In this document: piece by piece, positions 16,623 to 29,955 of the stretch
How positions within the stretch are numbered: position 1 is the first letter of the stretch
How the letters are laid out: each line of letters starts with the position of its first letter
Origin: Mangifera indica
Taxonomy: Eukaryota > Streptophyta > Magnoliopsida > Sapindales > Anacardiaceae
DNA length: 64,000 nt
NCBI RefSeq assembly: GCF_011075055.1
Contig: NC_058151.1
Location: 4,916,251-4,980,250, forward strand
Direction of reading: 5' to 3'
Notes under the pieces: model-generated
Database searches by the model: none
Told to the model about the DNA's origin: nothing
Seen by the model: the letters and a program-made list of their open reading frames with translations, nothing else
Translations under genes and position numbers: made by a program

Positions 16623-16880
16623 TATAAATAAGGGTACGAGTTCTTTGCCTCCTTTATGTATAAAATATAATATAATATAATATATTATATATACAAAATA
16701 TGTGCATTTTATAAAATGTGTGAAAGGATGTGCTTTTTTTTTTTTTCAAAAGGATGCGAAAAGGTGCAAAAGAGTACATGTAGGTGTAAAAGGATACGAA
16801 CGAGTATGTAAAAATGCAAATGGATGTGTGAAAATACATATAGATGCACATAATATATATTATTACATGATTTAATATAT

Positions 16881-16888
<8 letters not shown>

Positions 16889-16963
<75 letters not shown>
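16889..16963. repeat. (AT)n tract, second in the foldback core
   Basis: Uninterrupted AT run of about 37 units at the inner end of the right arm. Together with 16533-16618 it flanks a single-orientation minisatellite piece. Confidence 0.98.
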
Positions 16964-16966
<3 letters not shown>

Positions 16967-16984
16967 GGTGCGTAAAAATGCAAA

Positions 16985-17250
16985 GGGATGCGCGCACACC
17001 TATATGCATTCTCACGGACCCGCTTATATTCACATGCACCCATATACATTTTCACGCACCCACTTGTATTTTTACATACTCGTTTATATTTTTACGCACC
17101 CGTTCGCGTCCTTTCACACTTACACGCACTCTTTCACATCCGTTCACACCCTTTCACATTCCCACGTACCCTTTTGAAAAATGCGCATCCTTTCGTACAT
17201 TTTTGCACCCATTCGAAAAAATGAACACCTTTTCATATCCGTGTACATCT
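16985..17250. repeat. Right minisatellite arm (mirror of the left)
   Basis: Units such as CCTTTCACAC, CCTTTCACAT and ACGCACCC are the reverse complements of the left-arm GTGTGAAAGG and GGGTGCGT units. Confidence 0.9.
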
Positions 17251-17562
17251 TTTCTCACCCACATGTACTCTGTGTAGTTATTTTCATCATTTCGTAAAGA
17301 TACATAAATATCAACCTTTACATAAGAAATTATTAATCTGTTTTTGATCCATAAATATAAACAATTACACAAAAATTAATCTGTATATTCAAAAAGAAGA
17401 TTTTTTAGTAAAAATCTACTCCAAACACGAAGAAATAAGGTGAAGGGTATTGTTAGAATGAAAATTATAATTTGTTTAAAAAAGTGAAATTACTAAAATT
17501 TTATTGAAAAAAGTTTACGCACATAATTTCGTGCCTATTTTTATTAATTTCCCTTCTAAAAG

Positions 17563-18829
17563 GGAATCACTTTCAACTTGAAGTTTCAAAGGCACGAACC
17601 TTCCTAGATTGACAACATATCAATGGCATGCTACTATCGACTACGAAAAGCGGATTAAACTTGGCAAATCTGTTTCATCTCACTCTTTTGCTACTTGCTA
17701 CACATGAAAATGAACATAGAATCGAAAATGAAGGATTCACAAAGAGTCATAAAAAATTAAGTCAACATATTATTAGCCCTTCCTTATTTTTTTCAATTTA
17801 AATAACATGTAATATAAATTTCTAGTCATTTAAAATTATTTTTATGTTTATATTCAAAACCTAACATCTTCTAAAACACTAACAAACATCTTTTTATGCA
17901 TGTATTCAATCAGAGATAATTCACATTTGATTAAAAAAATACATGAGGACTAAGCGAGATGACTTTTAATTTACTCTCTCTCGTGGATATGTTACTTCTC
18001 TTTACATAATCATTTAATCACAAGACTATTTATAGAATTCTTATGATGTACTGATATTAGGATACATCTAACTTGCCAAGAGTATCATATTGTATCATCA
18101 TGAAGTTTTTTTGTATATATGAGTTGCATTTTCATAGAATGGCCTTCTTTATAAAAATAATAGAGCATAATATTATGATAAGAAATGTCTTTTTTAATAA
18201 AAATATTTTAGCACAATATTATATGAGATTTGTAATGGGTGAAATGCAAAATCTCGCATTAAAACAATACATAAACAACTCACTTCACCTATTATAAATA
18301 ATCAGTCAAGTCTCAACTCAATTCCAACACTTTCACATACATGAAATTAAATCTAACAGTTCACTTCACTTATTATAAATACCTCTACCCTTTTCCCTTC
18401 CCATGACAGTATAACTTTCTTCTATGTTTTCTTTTATTAAGAAACATAATTTATAAAATTAATAATTCATAAGCTTAGAATTAACAAATAAATTTTCAAA
18501 AATATAGTTTTGAGTAAAGCTTAAACACGGTTCATCATATCAAGATTGAGCCTAAACTCATCAAGTTCAAGCTTAATTCCCATGAGTTAAGCTAAACTTG
18601 GGCAAGCTTGTGAGTTAGAGAATCAATACTCCATTCATTGTTGGATGAAGTTAGGGGTAGAAATTTTGGGAGATAAGCCTATTCATTCTATTAATAGGGT
18701 ATCTGTCGAGGTGATATGAAAGGAACACAAAAGGAGAGTCATGATGGTTGATTAGGGTAGTAGTAGTTCAACACATATTTCAAGAGTCAATATCATCTGT
18801 CTTGACACCCGAAAGCTCAAAAGGCCAAT
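17563..18829. other. Intergenic DNA with a short direct repeat
   Basis: No gene recognised. TTCACCTATTATAAATA (from about 18283) and TTCACTTATTATAAATA (from about 18365) form a short direct repeat about 82 bp apart, possibly from a small decayed element. At 18520-18620 repeated AAGCTTAA and GAGTTAAGC words resemble worn ends of a non-autonomous element. Confidence 0.45.
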
Positions 18830-22032
<3,203 letters not shown>

Positions 22033-22301
22033 TGGTTTGGAATTTTTTCTTTAGTAAATAAACGAGTAGACTAAAATAGCATAGAAATGATATCGTATTA
22101 TCTCTTCTAAAATGCATATTAGCATGCTACTATATAATGTTTGCTGATTGTATAGATTTAGGAATGGAAAAATACAATCAATTGTGCTTCTTGTTTTTCT
22201 CCCTATCTATTCTATTTCCTCTCCTTCTCCTTGATTCTATATTTTCTTTCTTTGTTGCTTTTTATCTTTATATTATTCTTTTTCAATTAGTTCAGTCCAC
22301 A
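22033..22301 (+). repeat. LTR A (TG...CA, 269 bp)
   Basis: Begins TGGTTTGGAA and ends CAGTCCACA. It is a direct repeat of 28930-29188 over its whole length: shared blocks include ACTAAAATAGCATAGAAATG, CTATATAATGTTTGCT and GTCTATTCTATTTCCTCTCC-like sequence, and a common TTTTTCAATTAGTTCAGTC end. It is followed five bases later by a tRNA-Met-type primer-binding site, so it can serve as a 5' LTR. It also directly follows copia RNase H sequence, so it doubles as the 3' LTR of the upstream element. Confidence 0.88.
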
Positions 22302-22306
22302 TCAAA

Positions 22307-22321
22307 TGGTATCAAAGCAGT
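22307..22321 (+). other. Primer-binding site (initiator tRNA-Met type)
   Basis: TGGTATCAAAGCAGT begins five bases after LTR A. Copia elements use TGGTATCAGAGC, complementary to the 3' end of initiator tRNA-Met; there is one mismatch in the first 12 bases. Confidence 0.85.
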
Positions 22322-23299
22322 AATCCTTTGCCATGGTTGAAGAAACAAAACTTATACATGAAAAGTTACATTGGATTCAAGAAGTGTTACTAGATCGAAG
22401 AAGCGCTCTTATTGGTTACTTAAGGAATCTTTTATTGTGATCAAGAACTTGAATTAAAGGTTTGAGTCTACAACCAAGGAAGCACGAAAATGCACAACAA
22501 GGTGCGTTTCCATGCTTCCAAAGGATACCAATTTCTAAAGCCACCTAAAATTGGTATGAAATGTTTCAGGGTCATTTTGGTAATTTAAAATAAGAAGGAA
22601 ATGTGTTTCTTGTGCATAAAAGGGGAACAAATCCATTCCGCTTTTTATTCTGAAATTATAAATCCCTAAACCTAACATTTCCTCTCCATTGCACTCAACT
22701 TATCATGCATCCTCTCTGTCTTCGGTGACTCAAATTCGGATCATCTCTGGTGAAGCATCTTTGGCTTCATCAGATATAGTTCGTTTGTTGTGCATATCCT
22801 CTATATTTTTTACCCCTTTTATTACTACGTGAAAACTGAAAAAAATGCTAATTAATTATTTTAGATAAATTTATTTTTGTGTTGCTATGGGATTCTAAAA
22901 TTTTGCTGTTGGATTGTGAAAATTTCTCTATAATGGCATACAGTGGCTCTTTTCCCATGACAATACATATGTAAAATTATTACATATATATAAAATTCTT
23001 TTCCCATGAATAATTGTTGAGTTCCTAGCTAATTAAAATTTTGAATGTTTGATTTAAACATAGTTTAACCAAATAATTGTGTAATATGTAATTTAGTTGT
23101 TCTTGTTTGATTTGAATGTTGTTTTCAGATAAAAGTTTCTCTGTAATTAAATTGATTAATTTATGTTCTCAATTTGTGATTTTATTTCGGTTGTATAGTA
23201 CGCCACCAAGAAGAATAGTCAATAATTTGATTGATTTCTTTGGGTGAATTTTGGCGAATTGTTGGTGATTTTATTTAATTGAATTCGGATTAATCATTA
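22322..23299 (+). other. Cassette interior between PBS and hAT transposase
   Basis: No domain recognised. A frame opening at ATG near 22333 is broken by stops and may be a worn gag start. The part from about 22680 may be the 5' non-coding region of the hAT element, whose terminus I could not place. Confidence 0.4.
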
Positions 23300-24991
23300 A
23301 TGGATTCTACTATTGGTAAAGAAATTTCTAGTTCTAGAAGTAATAGTAGTAGTGTGGGTTCCTTAAAAAAAAAAAAAAAATGATGATGATGAAGACCAAA
23401 GTCCATTATGGAAATTTGTTACAAAAATTGAGAAGCTTAAGAAATCAGAGAGTATATGCAAATGGGTTTGTAATTTTTGTCATCAAGAAAGATAAGAGAC
23501 TTATATAAGAGGTAAAACTCACTTAATAAAAATTAAGGGAAAAGGAATTGGTGCTTATTCTAAAGAGAAATTCAAAGATTTAGCATAAATAAGAAAATTA
23601 GACGATAAAACTACCAAAAAGATTTATAATTCACTACCTAAACAAGTGTTGTTACCTATTAGTACTACCAATGCAAGTCAATCATTGCCTTTATCCTTAT
23701 TATCATCAAGTAGGTCAAATCCTTTTTTAAATAGGAGAAAAGTTGATGATTCTCCTATTGTTAAATCTTTCGACATACAAACTAGAGCCCTATTAGATGC
23801 AAAAATTGCTAGAATGTTTTACATTTGTGGTCTTTCTTTTAATTTTGTTAGGAATCCAAACTATATTAATGTTTTTTCATTTGTAGGTAATCATTTATTA
23901 GGTGGTTATGTGCCTCTTGAGTACAATAAATTAAGAACTACATTACTTCAATAAGAGAAAGCAAATGTGGAGAGGTTGTTGAACCTATTAAAAGCACTTG
24001 GATGGAAAAAAGGTGTTAGTATTGTTAGTGATAGATGAAGTGACCCACAAAGTAAGTTTTTGATGAACTTCTTGGTTGTTTGTAAATCTGGCTCAATGTC
24101 TATTAAAGTTGTTAATTGGACAAATGAAATTAAAGATAAATATTTCATTGCTAATTTGTTGAAGGAGATTAATTAATGAGGTTCATTATCAAAAAGTAAT
24201 TCAACTAATAACTAATAATGCTAAAAATTATAAAGATGTTGAGGAAATCATTGAAGACATGTTTCCACATATTTATTAGATTTCATGTGTTGTCCATACT
24301 TTGAATCTAACTTTGAAAAATATTTGTGCAGCTAAAAATGTGGAATCTAATCAAGAAATATATGATGAATGTCATTGGATAACTAATGTTCATGGTGATA
24401 TCATGATAATTAAGCATTTCATGATAAACCACTCAATGCAGTTGGCTATGCTTAATTAATTTAGTCTTTTGAAATTACTTTCAGCTACGGATACTTATTT
24501 TATTTCTATTGCTGTTATGCTCAAAAAATTTAAGTTAATTAAGCATCCTTGAGAATCAATGATTGTAAGTGAACAATAAAGACAATTTAAAGAAGATGAT
24601 TAATATAAATTAAGATTTGTTCATGTTAAGGTGTTGGATGAGAATTGGTAGGCGAAAATCAATTACATTCTTGCTTTTACCGCACCGATTTATGATATGA
24701 TTCGAGTGTGATACAAATAATTCATGTTTTCATTTGGTTTATGAGTATTGAAATTCTATGATTGAAAATGTCAAATTGGTTATTTATGAACATGAAGGAA
24801 AGTTTCCAACCAAGGAATTTCCTTCTATTTAGTGGTTTGCAACATTCTTTATGATCATTGAGCAAAGAGTAATACTCTAATCCATTATCTAGCTTATTCA
24901 TTAATCTAAGGTAAATATCTAATCAAATTATATATTTTTTTCATACTCATTTTATATATTTATTTCTTAAATTGTGTATTGATTTATTAAC

Positions 24992-25075
<84 letters not shown>

Positions 25076-25704
25076 ATTTATATATATTGTTTGTGAAGGT
25101 TTTATAATGAACAATGGCTTCAAAGAGTGAAGGTAGAGTGCCTTCTCATATGGATAGGGAAGTATCTATCGAGAGGAACAAATATTTTAGAAGAATTTTT
25201 TCTGAAGATGAGCGTGTTAAAGTATTAGATGGGTATGCTAACTTCTCCCTCAAAAATAAGTTGTTTGAGGATCCTAACTTAATTAGTGCTAGATTTGATA
25301 CAAAATCGATGAAGTGGTGGGCATGTTTTGGTTCAAATGCTCCATTGTTTCAAAACTTGGCATTTATAGTACTCAGACAACCTAGTTCCTCCTCTTATTG
25401 TGAAAAGAATTAGAGAACTTATTCCTTCATTCATTCAATTAGAAGGAATAAATTAATTTCAAAATGTGCAGAAAACTTGGTTTTTGTTCATAACAATTTT
25501 CGTTCATTGTCAAGGGTCAGCTCAAAGTATTATAATGGTAAAGAGAAGATGCAAGATGTTGATGGAGATGACTTTGAGAATATAGAAGATGTGGGAGTTC
25601 TTGAGTTGGCTAAATTCTCATTAAATGAACCAGAATTAGAGTATATCTTTTTTTACAAAGATGCTAATGTAATAGTGGATAAGAAGAATGATCAAATACA
25701 ATAA
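23300..25704 (+). pseudogene. hAT transposase remnant (BED, DUF659, hAT dimerisation)
   Basis: From ATG at 23300. A BED-type zinc-finger region near 23440-23560 (WVCNFCHQE... then TYIRGKTHL.KIKGKGIGAYS, where the usual last Cys is Ser). DUF659-like region from about 23770: IARMFYICGLSFNFVRNP, then GYVPLEYNKLRTTLLQ. Conserved GWKKGVSIVSDR near 24000, followed by a stop where Trp is usual. The hAT C-terminal dimerisation region is at 25150-25690: IERNKYFRRIF, KVLDGYANFSLKNKLFEDPN, MKWWACFG, LAFIVLRQPSSSS and LEYIFFYKDANVIVD. A long (TA)n tract sits between the two halves. Stops and frameshifts show it is inactive. Terminal repeats were not found. Confidence 0.85.
24997..25088. repeat. (TA)n tract inside the hAT remnant
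   Basis: A long TA run with two short TTTA interruptions near 25060 and 25078, upstream of the dimerisation domain. Confidence 0.95.
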
Positions 25705-26744
25705 ATATTTTACTATTTCTTTTATTTTTTTCATTATATTTTGTTTGATGACTTTACTATTGAACCTTGGAAACTATTATTTTGATGAAATAATGTTGAG
25801 TTTGTGGATTGGTTTATTTACATTTTGATATCATATGTTGGTTTATATATATGTTTCTTTTCTATTTTAAAAGATGAATATATAAATATTTATTTAATTT
25901 ATACATACATATTTCGAGAACTTGAGTTTGTAATTTACTTTGGTTTGAGATTATTTTGTTATATATTATTATAAAATGGTAAGAGAAAATCAATTATTAT
26001 TTTTTTTAAATTAAAATAAGGGTTACTGTTTTTTTACAAAAAATTGATATTTATTAAAAAAACCCTATATTTTTAATATTTATATGTTTCCTTATGTTTC
26101 CGTTTTTTTACTTTTTTGAGAAAATGTATTTTGACATTTCCGTTCTAGCGTTTCTATTTTGGTGCTATTTAGTCTGCAACATATAAAAAACTTTGAACAA
26201 AAAATTGACATAGTTGAAGCGGAACTAGTCGTTGACAATTGTGAATGAAAAATTGATCTAGCAGAGGAAGAAACTCTTGCTGAAAATCTCGAACAAAACT
26301 TTCCATCAAGATTTTCAATCAAGTTGGAGTCTCACTGTCCCATGGAAAATAAGTTTCAATTGGTTTATGAGGAGAATAAGAAGAGGGACGAGCCTGTGGT
26401 GAGTGGTGGTTGTTATGACTCAGTTTTTCAACGAAAGGTGCAAAGTGGCCTGGTGCAAGTGAAGGTAAGAAAAAAGAAAAAGAAAGTGAAAATCACTCAA
26501 CAGGAACTTTAAAAAACGCCTTGACAAGCCATTGTGTCCTCGCCTAAAGTGGTAAAAGAGAACAAGCATCAAATAATGGAGATTGATAAGTTGATAAAGC
26601 GAGTCTTGATGCAGAATAACGGTCTTTTTCATCGGATCCCTTCCAAGGTTGGAGTTAAGAATACAAGCCTTCTCAAAACTACTGATACATTTATTCAATG
26701 TTAACCAAAGGTGCTTGATGATACAAATATTTTACTGTTAGAAC
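25705..26744 (+). other. Cassette interior between hAT remnant and PPR fragment
   Basis: AT-rich to about 26150, then a more coding-like composition (26180-26720) with short open frames I do not recognise. The second part may be the 5' portion of the captured PPR transcript or another captured piece, but no motif supports either. Confidence 0.35.
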
Positions 26745-27790
26745 ATGATATGGAGGGTCTATTACGACAAGCTAGGGCGTATAGAAAAGAGTGTGGGCAC
26801 TCATTTGTTTCTATCGGGCATGTGGTTACAGGATTTACATAAGACCAACACGATGGGAAACAATTGCTCAGAAATTATCAAATACAAAATTTGGGTGAAG
26901 TTCGAAAACTATTTGATGAAATGTTCTAAAAAAAATACAATTATTTAAAATACCATATTAGATGGATACGCGAAGACTATAGAAATAAAATTGGGGTTTC
27001 AACTGTTTTAAAAAATGCAAAGAAATGTTGTTTACTTGTTAAAGATGATTTGGGGGGATATAGAGATGGTGAAATAATTATTTGATAATATGCCCAATGA
27101 GAACTTTGTTCCCTAAACTATAATAACAGCTAGGCTTGCGGAAAAAGAGATGGCGAAAAAGCCAATAAGACTGGATGGTGAAATGTAGGAATTTTGATTT
27201 AAGACGAATGATGGTACTTTTATTAGTATACGGGCTATAAGTGTTAAGTCTGGTTGTCTCAATCTGGCGATAGACGTTCATGCATTTATTAAGATGAATA
27301 TGTTTATATGTTGTATGAGTATGTTGATTGACATGTACGCAAAATCAAATGTGATAGAGTGGACAAGGCTATGACTGTCTTTGGTAGGATGACAAAGAAA
27401 GCCATGGTTTTTTAGTAATGCTATACCACAAGTACTTGCAATGCACAGTTAGGATCAGAAAGCACTAGAGCTTTTTCGAAGATGAAACAATTAAGGTTTG
27501 AGCCTCATAAAATTACGCTTATTGGTATCTTACGTGCTCATGTAGGTTTTCATTGACAATGATGTATGGCACTTCCATTCAATGGAAAGAGATTGTGGTA
27601 TTCCTCTACAAGTTAACCATTATGGTTGCATGTCTAACCTTTTCAGTTAGGGTGGATATCCTAAGGAGGGTTCTAAACTTTTGTACACCATGCCAATTCT
27701 TAAAAATTTGCTTGATAGCTTTCTGACATCATACCCAACATTAAAGTTTCCCCGTCTTCCCGAAAATGTCAACTTTTACTTGAGATTATT
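26745..27790 (+). pseudogene. Captured fragment of a pentatricopeptide-repeat protein gene
   Basis: Read across several frameshifts, the translation shows classic plant PPR blocks in order: VRKLFDEMF near 26898, NTILDGY.KTIEIK near 26950, DVHAFIKMN near 27275, and MLIDMYAKSNVIE near 27323. Then come KALELF.KMKQLRFEPHKITLIGILRAH near 27455-27540, VWHFHSMERDCGIPLQVNHYGCM near 27565, and LFS.GGYPKEGSKLLYTMP near 27640. The last blocks match the C-terminal PPR/E-type region of P-L-S-class proteins, which act in organellar RNA processing. Here it is a dead fragment, on the same strand as the two fragments after it. PPR genes are usually intronless, so splicing cannot be judged. Confidence 0.8.
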
Positions 27791-27801
27791 AAAAGCAGGC
27801 A

Positions 27802-28246
27802 TGGAAGGAGTATCAAGTTATTGTTGTGATACATGGTGAGAGTATTTTGGAGCTCGGGGACCTTGGTTGCCAGGGAATAAGAATTCATGATTGGAAATTA
27901 GCTTTGTACATGACACTTGGAGGAATTCATGATGTTGGTATAAACATGGAGAAATTGTTGACGGATGAGTTCTATATTTGGCTTAGACAACGAAAGGCGA
28001 TCCAAGAGAAATATGCTAAATATCTAAATGAGTTCACTAGTGTTGTCAAGCATAACTATGCAAAAAAGGGAACAACATTTGTTGTTCTTATTACAATAAT
28101 TCCTACATTGAAGTCAGTTGATGGCATTCTAGATGCACTTTTCTTCTTTGGTGTTGAAAAAGTTGAGACTGGTATTACATTACTTACAGCCTTTGAAATG
28201 TCCAAGCAAGTGAATGCCTCTTTGAAAGAAACCCGCAGGAAATTCT
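27802..28246 (+). pseudogene. Captured fragment of NADP-malic enzyme
   Basis: The translation follows plant NADP-dependent malic enzyme: [20 protein letters not shown] (intact enzymes read [20 protein letters not shown]), VGINMEKLLTDEFYIWLRQR (family VGTNNEKLLNDEFYIGLRQ), KGTTFVV (family YGTTHLVF), then LKSVDGIL, a worn FFFGVEKVETGI where families have FLGAGEAGTGIAEL, and EMSKQVNASLKETRRK. In-frame deletions remove the RPSACLP segment and the QFEDFANHNAF segment. Other residues are changed, including the Gly-rich NADP-binding loop. The aligned portion is continuous with no intron-like gap. Plant NADP-ME genes are divided into many short exons, so this implies a processed (cDNA-derived) copy. 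Similarity stops at about 28246. Confidence 0.88.
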
Positions 28247-28265
28247 AAATATTTTGCAGACTAAA

Positions 28266-28890
28266 ATGGTTGAGATGTACAAGTTGATTCTTGGGAGACA
28301 ATTAAACATCACGAACTAAGACCCTATGTTTATGGCGAGAAACTTGGTTTGTAGATTGTGGTGCTACAGCAAGTTGTTCATGTTGGTGTTTCCATTGTTA
28401 CTGGGGACAATTTACTAAAGAAGTTTCATGAGACTGTGGGCAGCTCTTGCAAAGACATGAGACTCACTTACTTCATCATGATATTTGCCTCTCCTATCTT
28501 CCCTACTTCGACTTCATTTCTAATGTACCATTGATTGTTGTTGTCATGTCCTTGCGTTACTCTAACATAATTTGGATTGCACCAGTTAATAAGGTTGCTC
28601 AACCAAATATGGAATATTCTTATAAGGCAAAGTCAACTAGGAAAACATTGTTTAACTTCGTTGTTGCCTTGGGAGATAAGGTTTCCACTTATGCAAGTCA
28701 CAATACGGTATCTGAGATTCTAACAACAATTCCCTATGCATCCAAGAAGTCATCAAAGGGTCTTATGTGGAAAGACGTTGTTGCCTGGTGCTACAATTTT
28801 GTTTGTTCTATTGGGCTGTTGGATGCTTGGCAATTATGTTGAAGATAGTATCCTCATGTGCTTAGAGAAGCCTGCGTGGTGGCTCAAAGA
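28266..28890 (+). pseudogene. Captured fragment of an LHT-type amino-acid transporter
   Basis: Read over three frames, the translation tracks lysine/histidine transporter 1-type permeases (AAAP family): KMVEMYKL..G near 28265, YGEKLGL.IVVLQQVVHVGV near 28330, LLKKFHETVGSSCKDMRLTYFIMIFAS near 28412-28490, and VMSLRYSNIIWIAPVNKVAQ near 28535-28605. It continues with YKAKSTRKTLFNFVVALGD near 28620, YASHNTVSEILTTIPYASKK near 28690, KGLMWKDVV near 28755, and DSILMCLEKPAW near 28845. No intron-like gaps interrupt it, consistent with a spliced source. Frameshifts and a stop make it non-functional. It starts within about 20 bp of the end of the malic-enzyme fragment and ends about 40 bp before LTR B. 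Confidence 0.85.
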
Positions 28891-28929
28891 GACTTCTCCT
28901 TTTGGAACTCTTCCTTGAGGAAATAAATA

Positions 28930-29188
28930 TGGTTTGGAAATATTTTTTTAAGTAAATAAACGGATAAACTAAAATAGCATAGAAATGATGCCGTTTAATC
29001 TATTATAAAATGCATGTTAGAACACTGCTATATAATGTTTGCTAATTGCACAAATTTGAAATGGAAAAATACAATCAATTATGCTTCTCTGTTTCTCTCC
29101 TTGTCTATTCTATTTCCTCTCCTTCTATTTTCTTTCTGTGTTGCTCTGTCTTTGTATTCTTCTTCTTTTTCAATTAGTTCAGTCTACA
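28930..29188 (+). repeat. LTR B (259 bp), partner of LTR A
   Basis: Begins TGGTTTGGAA and ends CAGTCTACA. Alignable throughout with 22033-22301 with scattered substitutions and small indels, so the pair is old. The base count differs by 10, mostly a missing CTTGATTCTA-like segment in the CT-rich part. Confidence 0.88.
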
Positions 29189-29437
29189 TAAAAATTTTGG
29201 ATATTTATTAATCAATTTGAGATGCAGTGGAAGAATTATTTAGTCAGGTTGTATTATCTAGGAATGCTTAAAATATTTTAGCTTTGTCATACTTTATTTT
29301 ATCTATTTATTAACATTTAGTTTATATAAAAATACAAAATAGAATAATCTATTGTTTTCGATGTAACATAATATAATATTATATATAAATATAACTTTAT
29401 AAATCGAATTATCCATATTTTAATTTTCAAAAGTTTA

Positions 29438-29476
29438 TTATTATTATTATTGTTATTATTGTTATTATTATTATTG
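29438..29476. repeat. (ATT)n microsatellite with GTT variants
   Basis: A run of TTA/TTG triplets. It yields a poly-Asn or poly-Leu open frame that is not a gene. Confidence 0.9.
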
Positions 29477-29675
29477 ATACCCTGCCTACTGCTTATTGTG
29501 AAAGTCATAAACCCAAAACAATATATATATATAATTGTAAAAAAAATAAAAAATTATTGTTCCATACTTAAGGTGATGTTTAGTTATAAGGAAATGGTTA
29601 GTTATAAATTTAGGATTCCTAATTCTTTTGTTTACATTTCAAAATTTAATAAAATAATATATACGTATTTTTATA

Positions 29676-29696
<21 letters not shown>

Positions 29697-29710
<14 letters not shown>

Positions 29711-29820
29711 GTATCATCGTATGATTGAATGATTTTAAATTAAAGATAAAATAACATCAATTATATAATGATATATTAATAATGTATTTAAATTGTATAT
29801 TAAAAATATATTTGTACAGC
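29697..29820. repeat. MITE family B copy beside a (TA)n tract
   Basis: After a TA run (29679-29709) the sequence GTATCATCGTATGATTGAAT and TTTTAAATTAAAGATAAAAT recurs, followed by CAATTATATAATGATATATT. This is the same core and arm arrangement as near 41150 and 12414. Confidence 0.55.
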
Positions 29821-29865
29821 ATTGTTAGTTAGAATTAAATAGATAATTGGGTTTTACAAATACTG

Positions 29866-29955
29866 TTGACCAATGGTTGACAATATTGACCAACCGTGGA
29901 ACATGATCAAACTGACTGTTGACCATGGTTGACTGTTTGTTGACAAGCATTGACC
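29866..29955 (+). promoter_or_regulatory. Cluster of seven TTGAC (W-box core) motifs
   Basis: TTGAC occurs at 29866, 29877, 29886, 29919, 29929, 29940 and 29950. Six of these have C or A next and one has T. The spacing of about 10 bases within two groups suggests a short decayed tandem repeat. WRKY factors bind TTGACC/T, but there is no gene start nearby, so a regulatory role is only possible. The leader of the minus-strand copia near 40040-40150 has similar TTGAC-rich sequence, so retroelement origin is the simpler reading. Confidence 0.4.

Larger units (their letters stand above)
15847..17553. mobile_element. Palindromic Mutator-like foldback element, 1707 bp
   Basis: Perfect 9-bp target duplication TTCTAAAAG (15838-15846 and 17554-17562). 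The element begins GGGAAATTAATAAAAATAAG and its other end, reverse-complemented, begins GGGAAATTAATAAAAATAGG. Inverted similarity runs inward for over 600 bp on each side, through a TTTGGAGTAG block (about 15978; mirror near 17410) and CACAGAGTAC (about 16127; mirror near 17268). It then enters a minisatellite of about 11-bp G-rich units, in mirror orientation on the two sides. The centre has two long (TA)n tracts around a third minisatellite piece (16690-16860). No transposase is encoded. Long TIRs with a 9-bp duplication are diagnostic of the Mutator superfamily. Confidence 0.9.
22033..29188 (+). mobile_element. LTR-flanked cassette holding a hAT transposase and three host-gene fragments
   Basis: Two directly repeated LTRs (22033-22301 and 28930-29188) and a primer-binding site bound a 6.6-kb interior in which I recognise no gag, protease, integrase or RT. 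Instead it contains, all on the + strand, a decayed hAT transposase (23300-25704) and pieces of a PPR protein, NADP-malic enzyme and an LHT-type amino-acid transporter. The last piece ends about 40 bases before the right LTR. Flanking pentamers TGATA and TAAAA do not match, so no target duplication supports a single insertion. LTR A may be shared with the copia body to the left, as in a tandem LTR-body-LTR-body-LTR array. The hAT element may be a later insertion or part of the captured DNA. Confidence 0.7.

Noticed and set aside
16471..17055. ORFs encoding long Ile-Tyr repeats
   Set aside because: These are translations of (TA)n tracts and carry no coding signal.
23300..25704. Domesticated hAT-derived host gene
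   Set aside because: In-frame stops, frameshifts and a (TA)n interruption separate the BED and dimerisation regions, so it is not an intact domesticated gene.
26745..28890. Genuine, functional PPR, malic enzyme and LHT genes
   Set aside because: Each is partial, broken by frameshifts or stops, lacks introns where tested, and is confined between retroelement LTRs.
29317..29508. ORFs with poly-Asn or poly-Leu runs on opposite strands
   Set aside because: They result from the (ATT)n microsatellite at 29438-29476.
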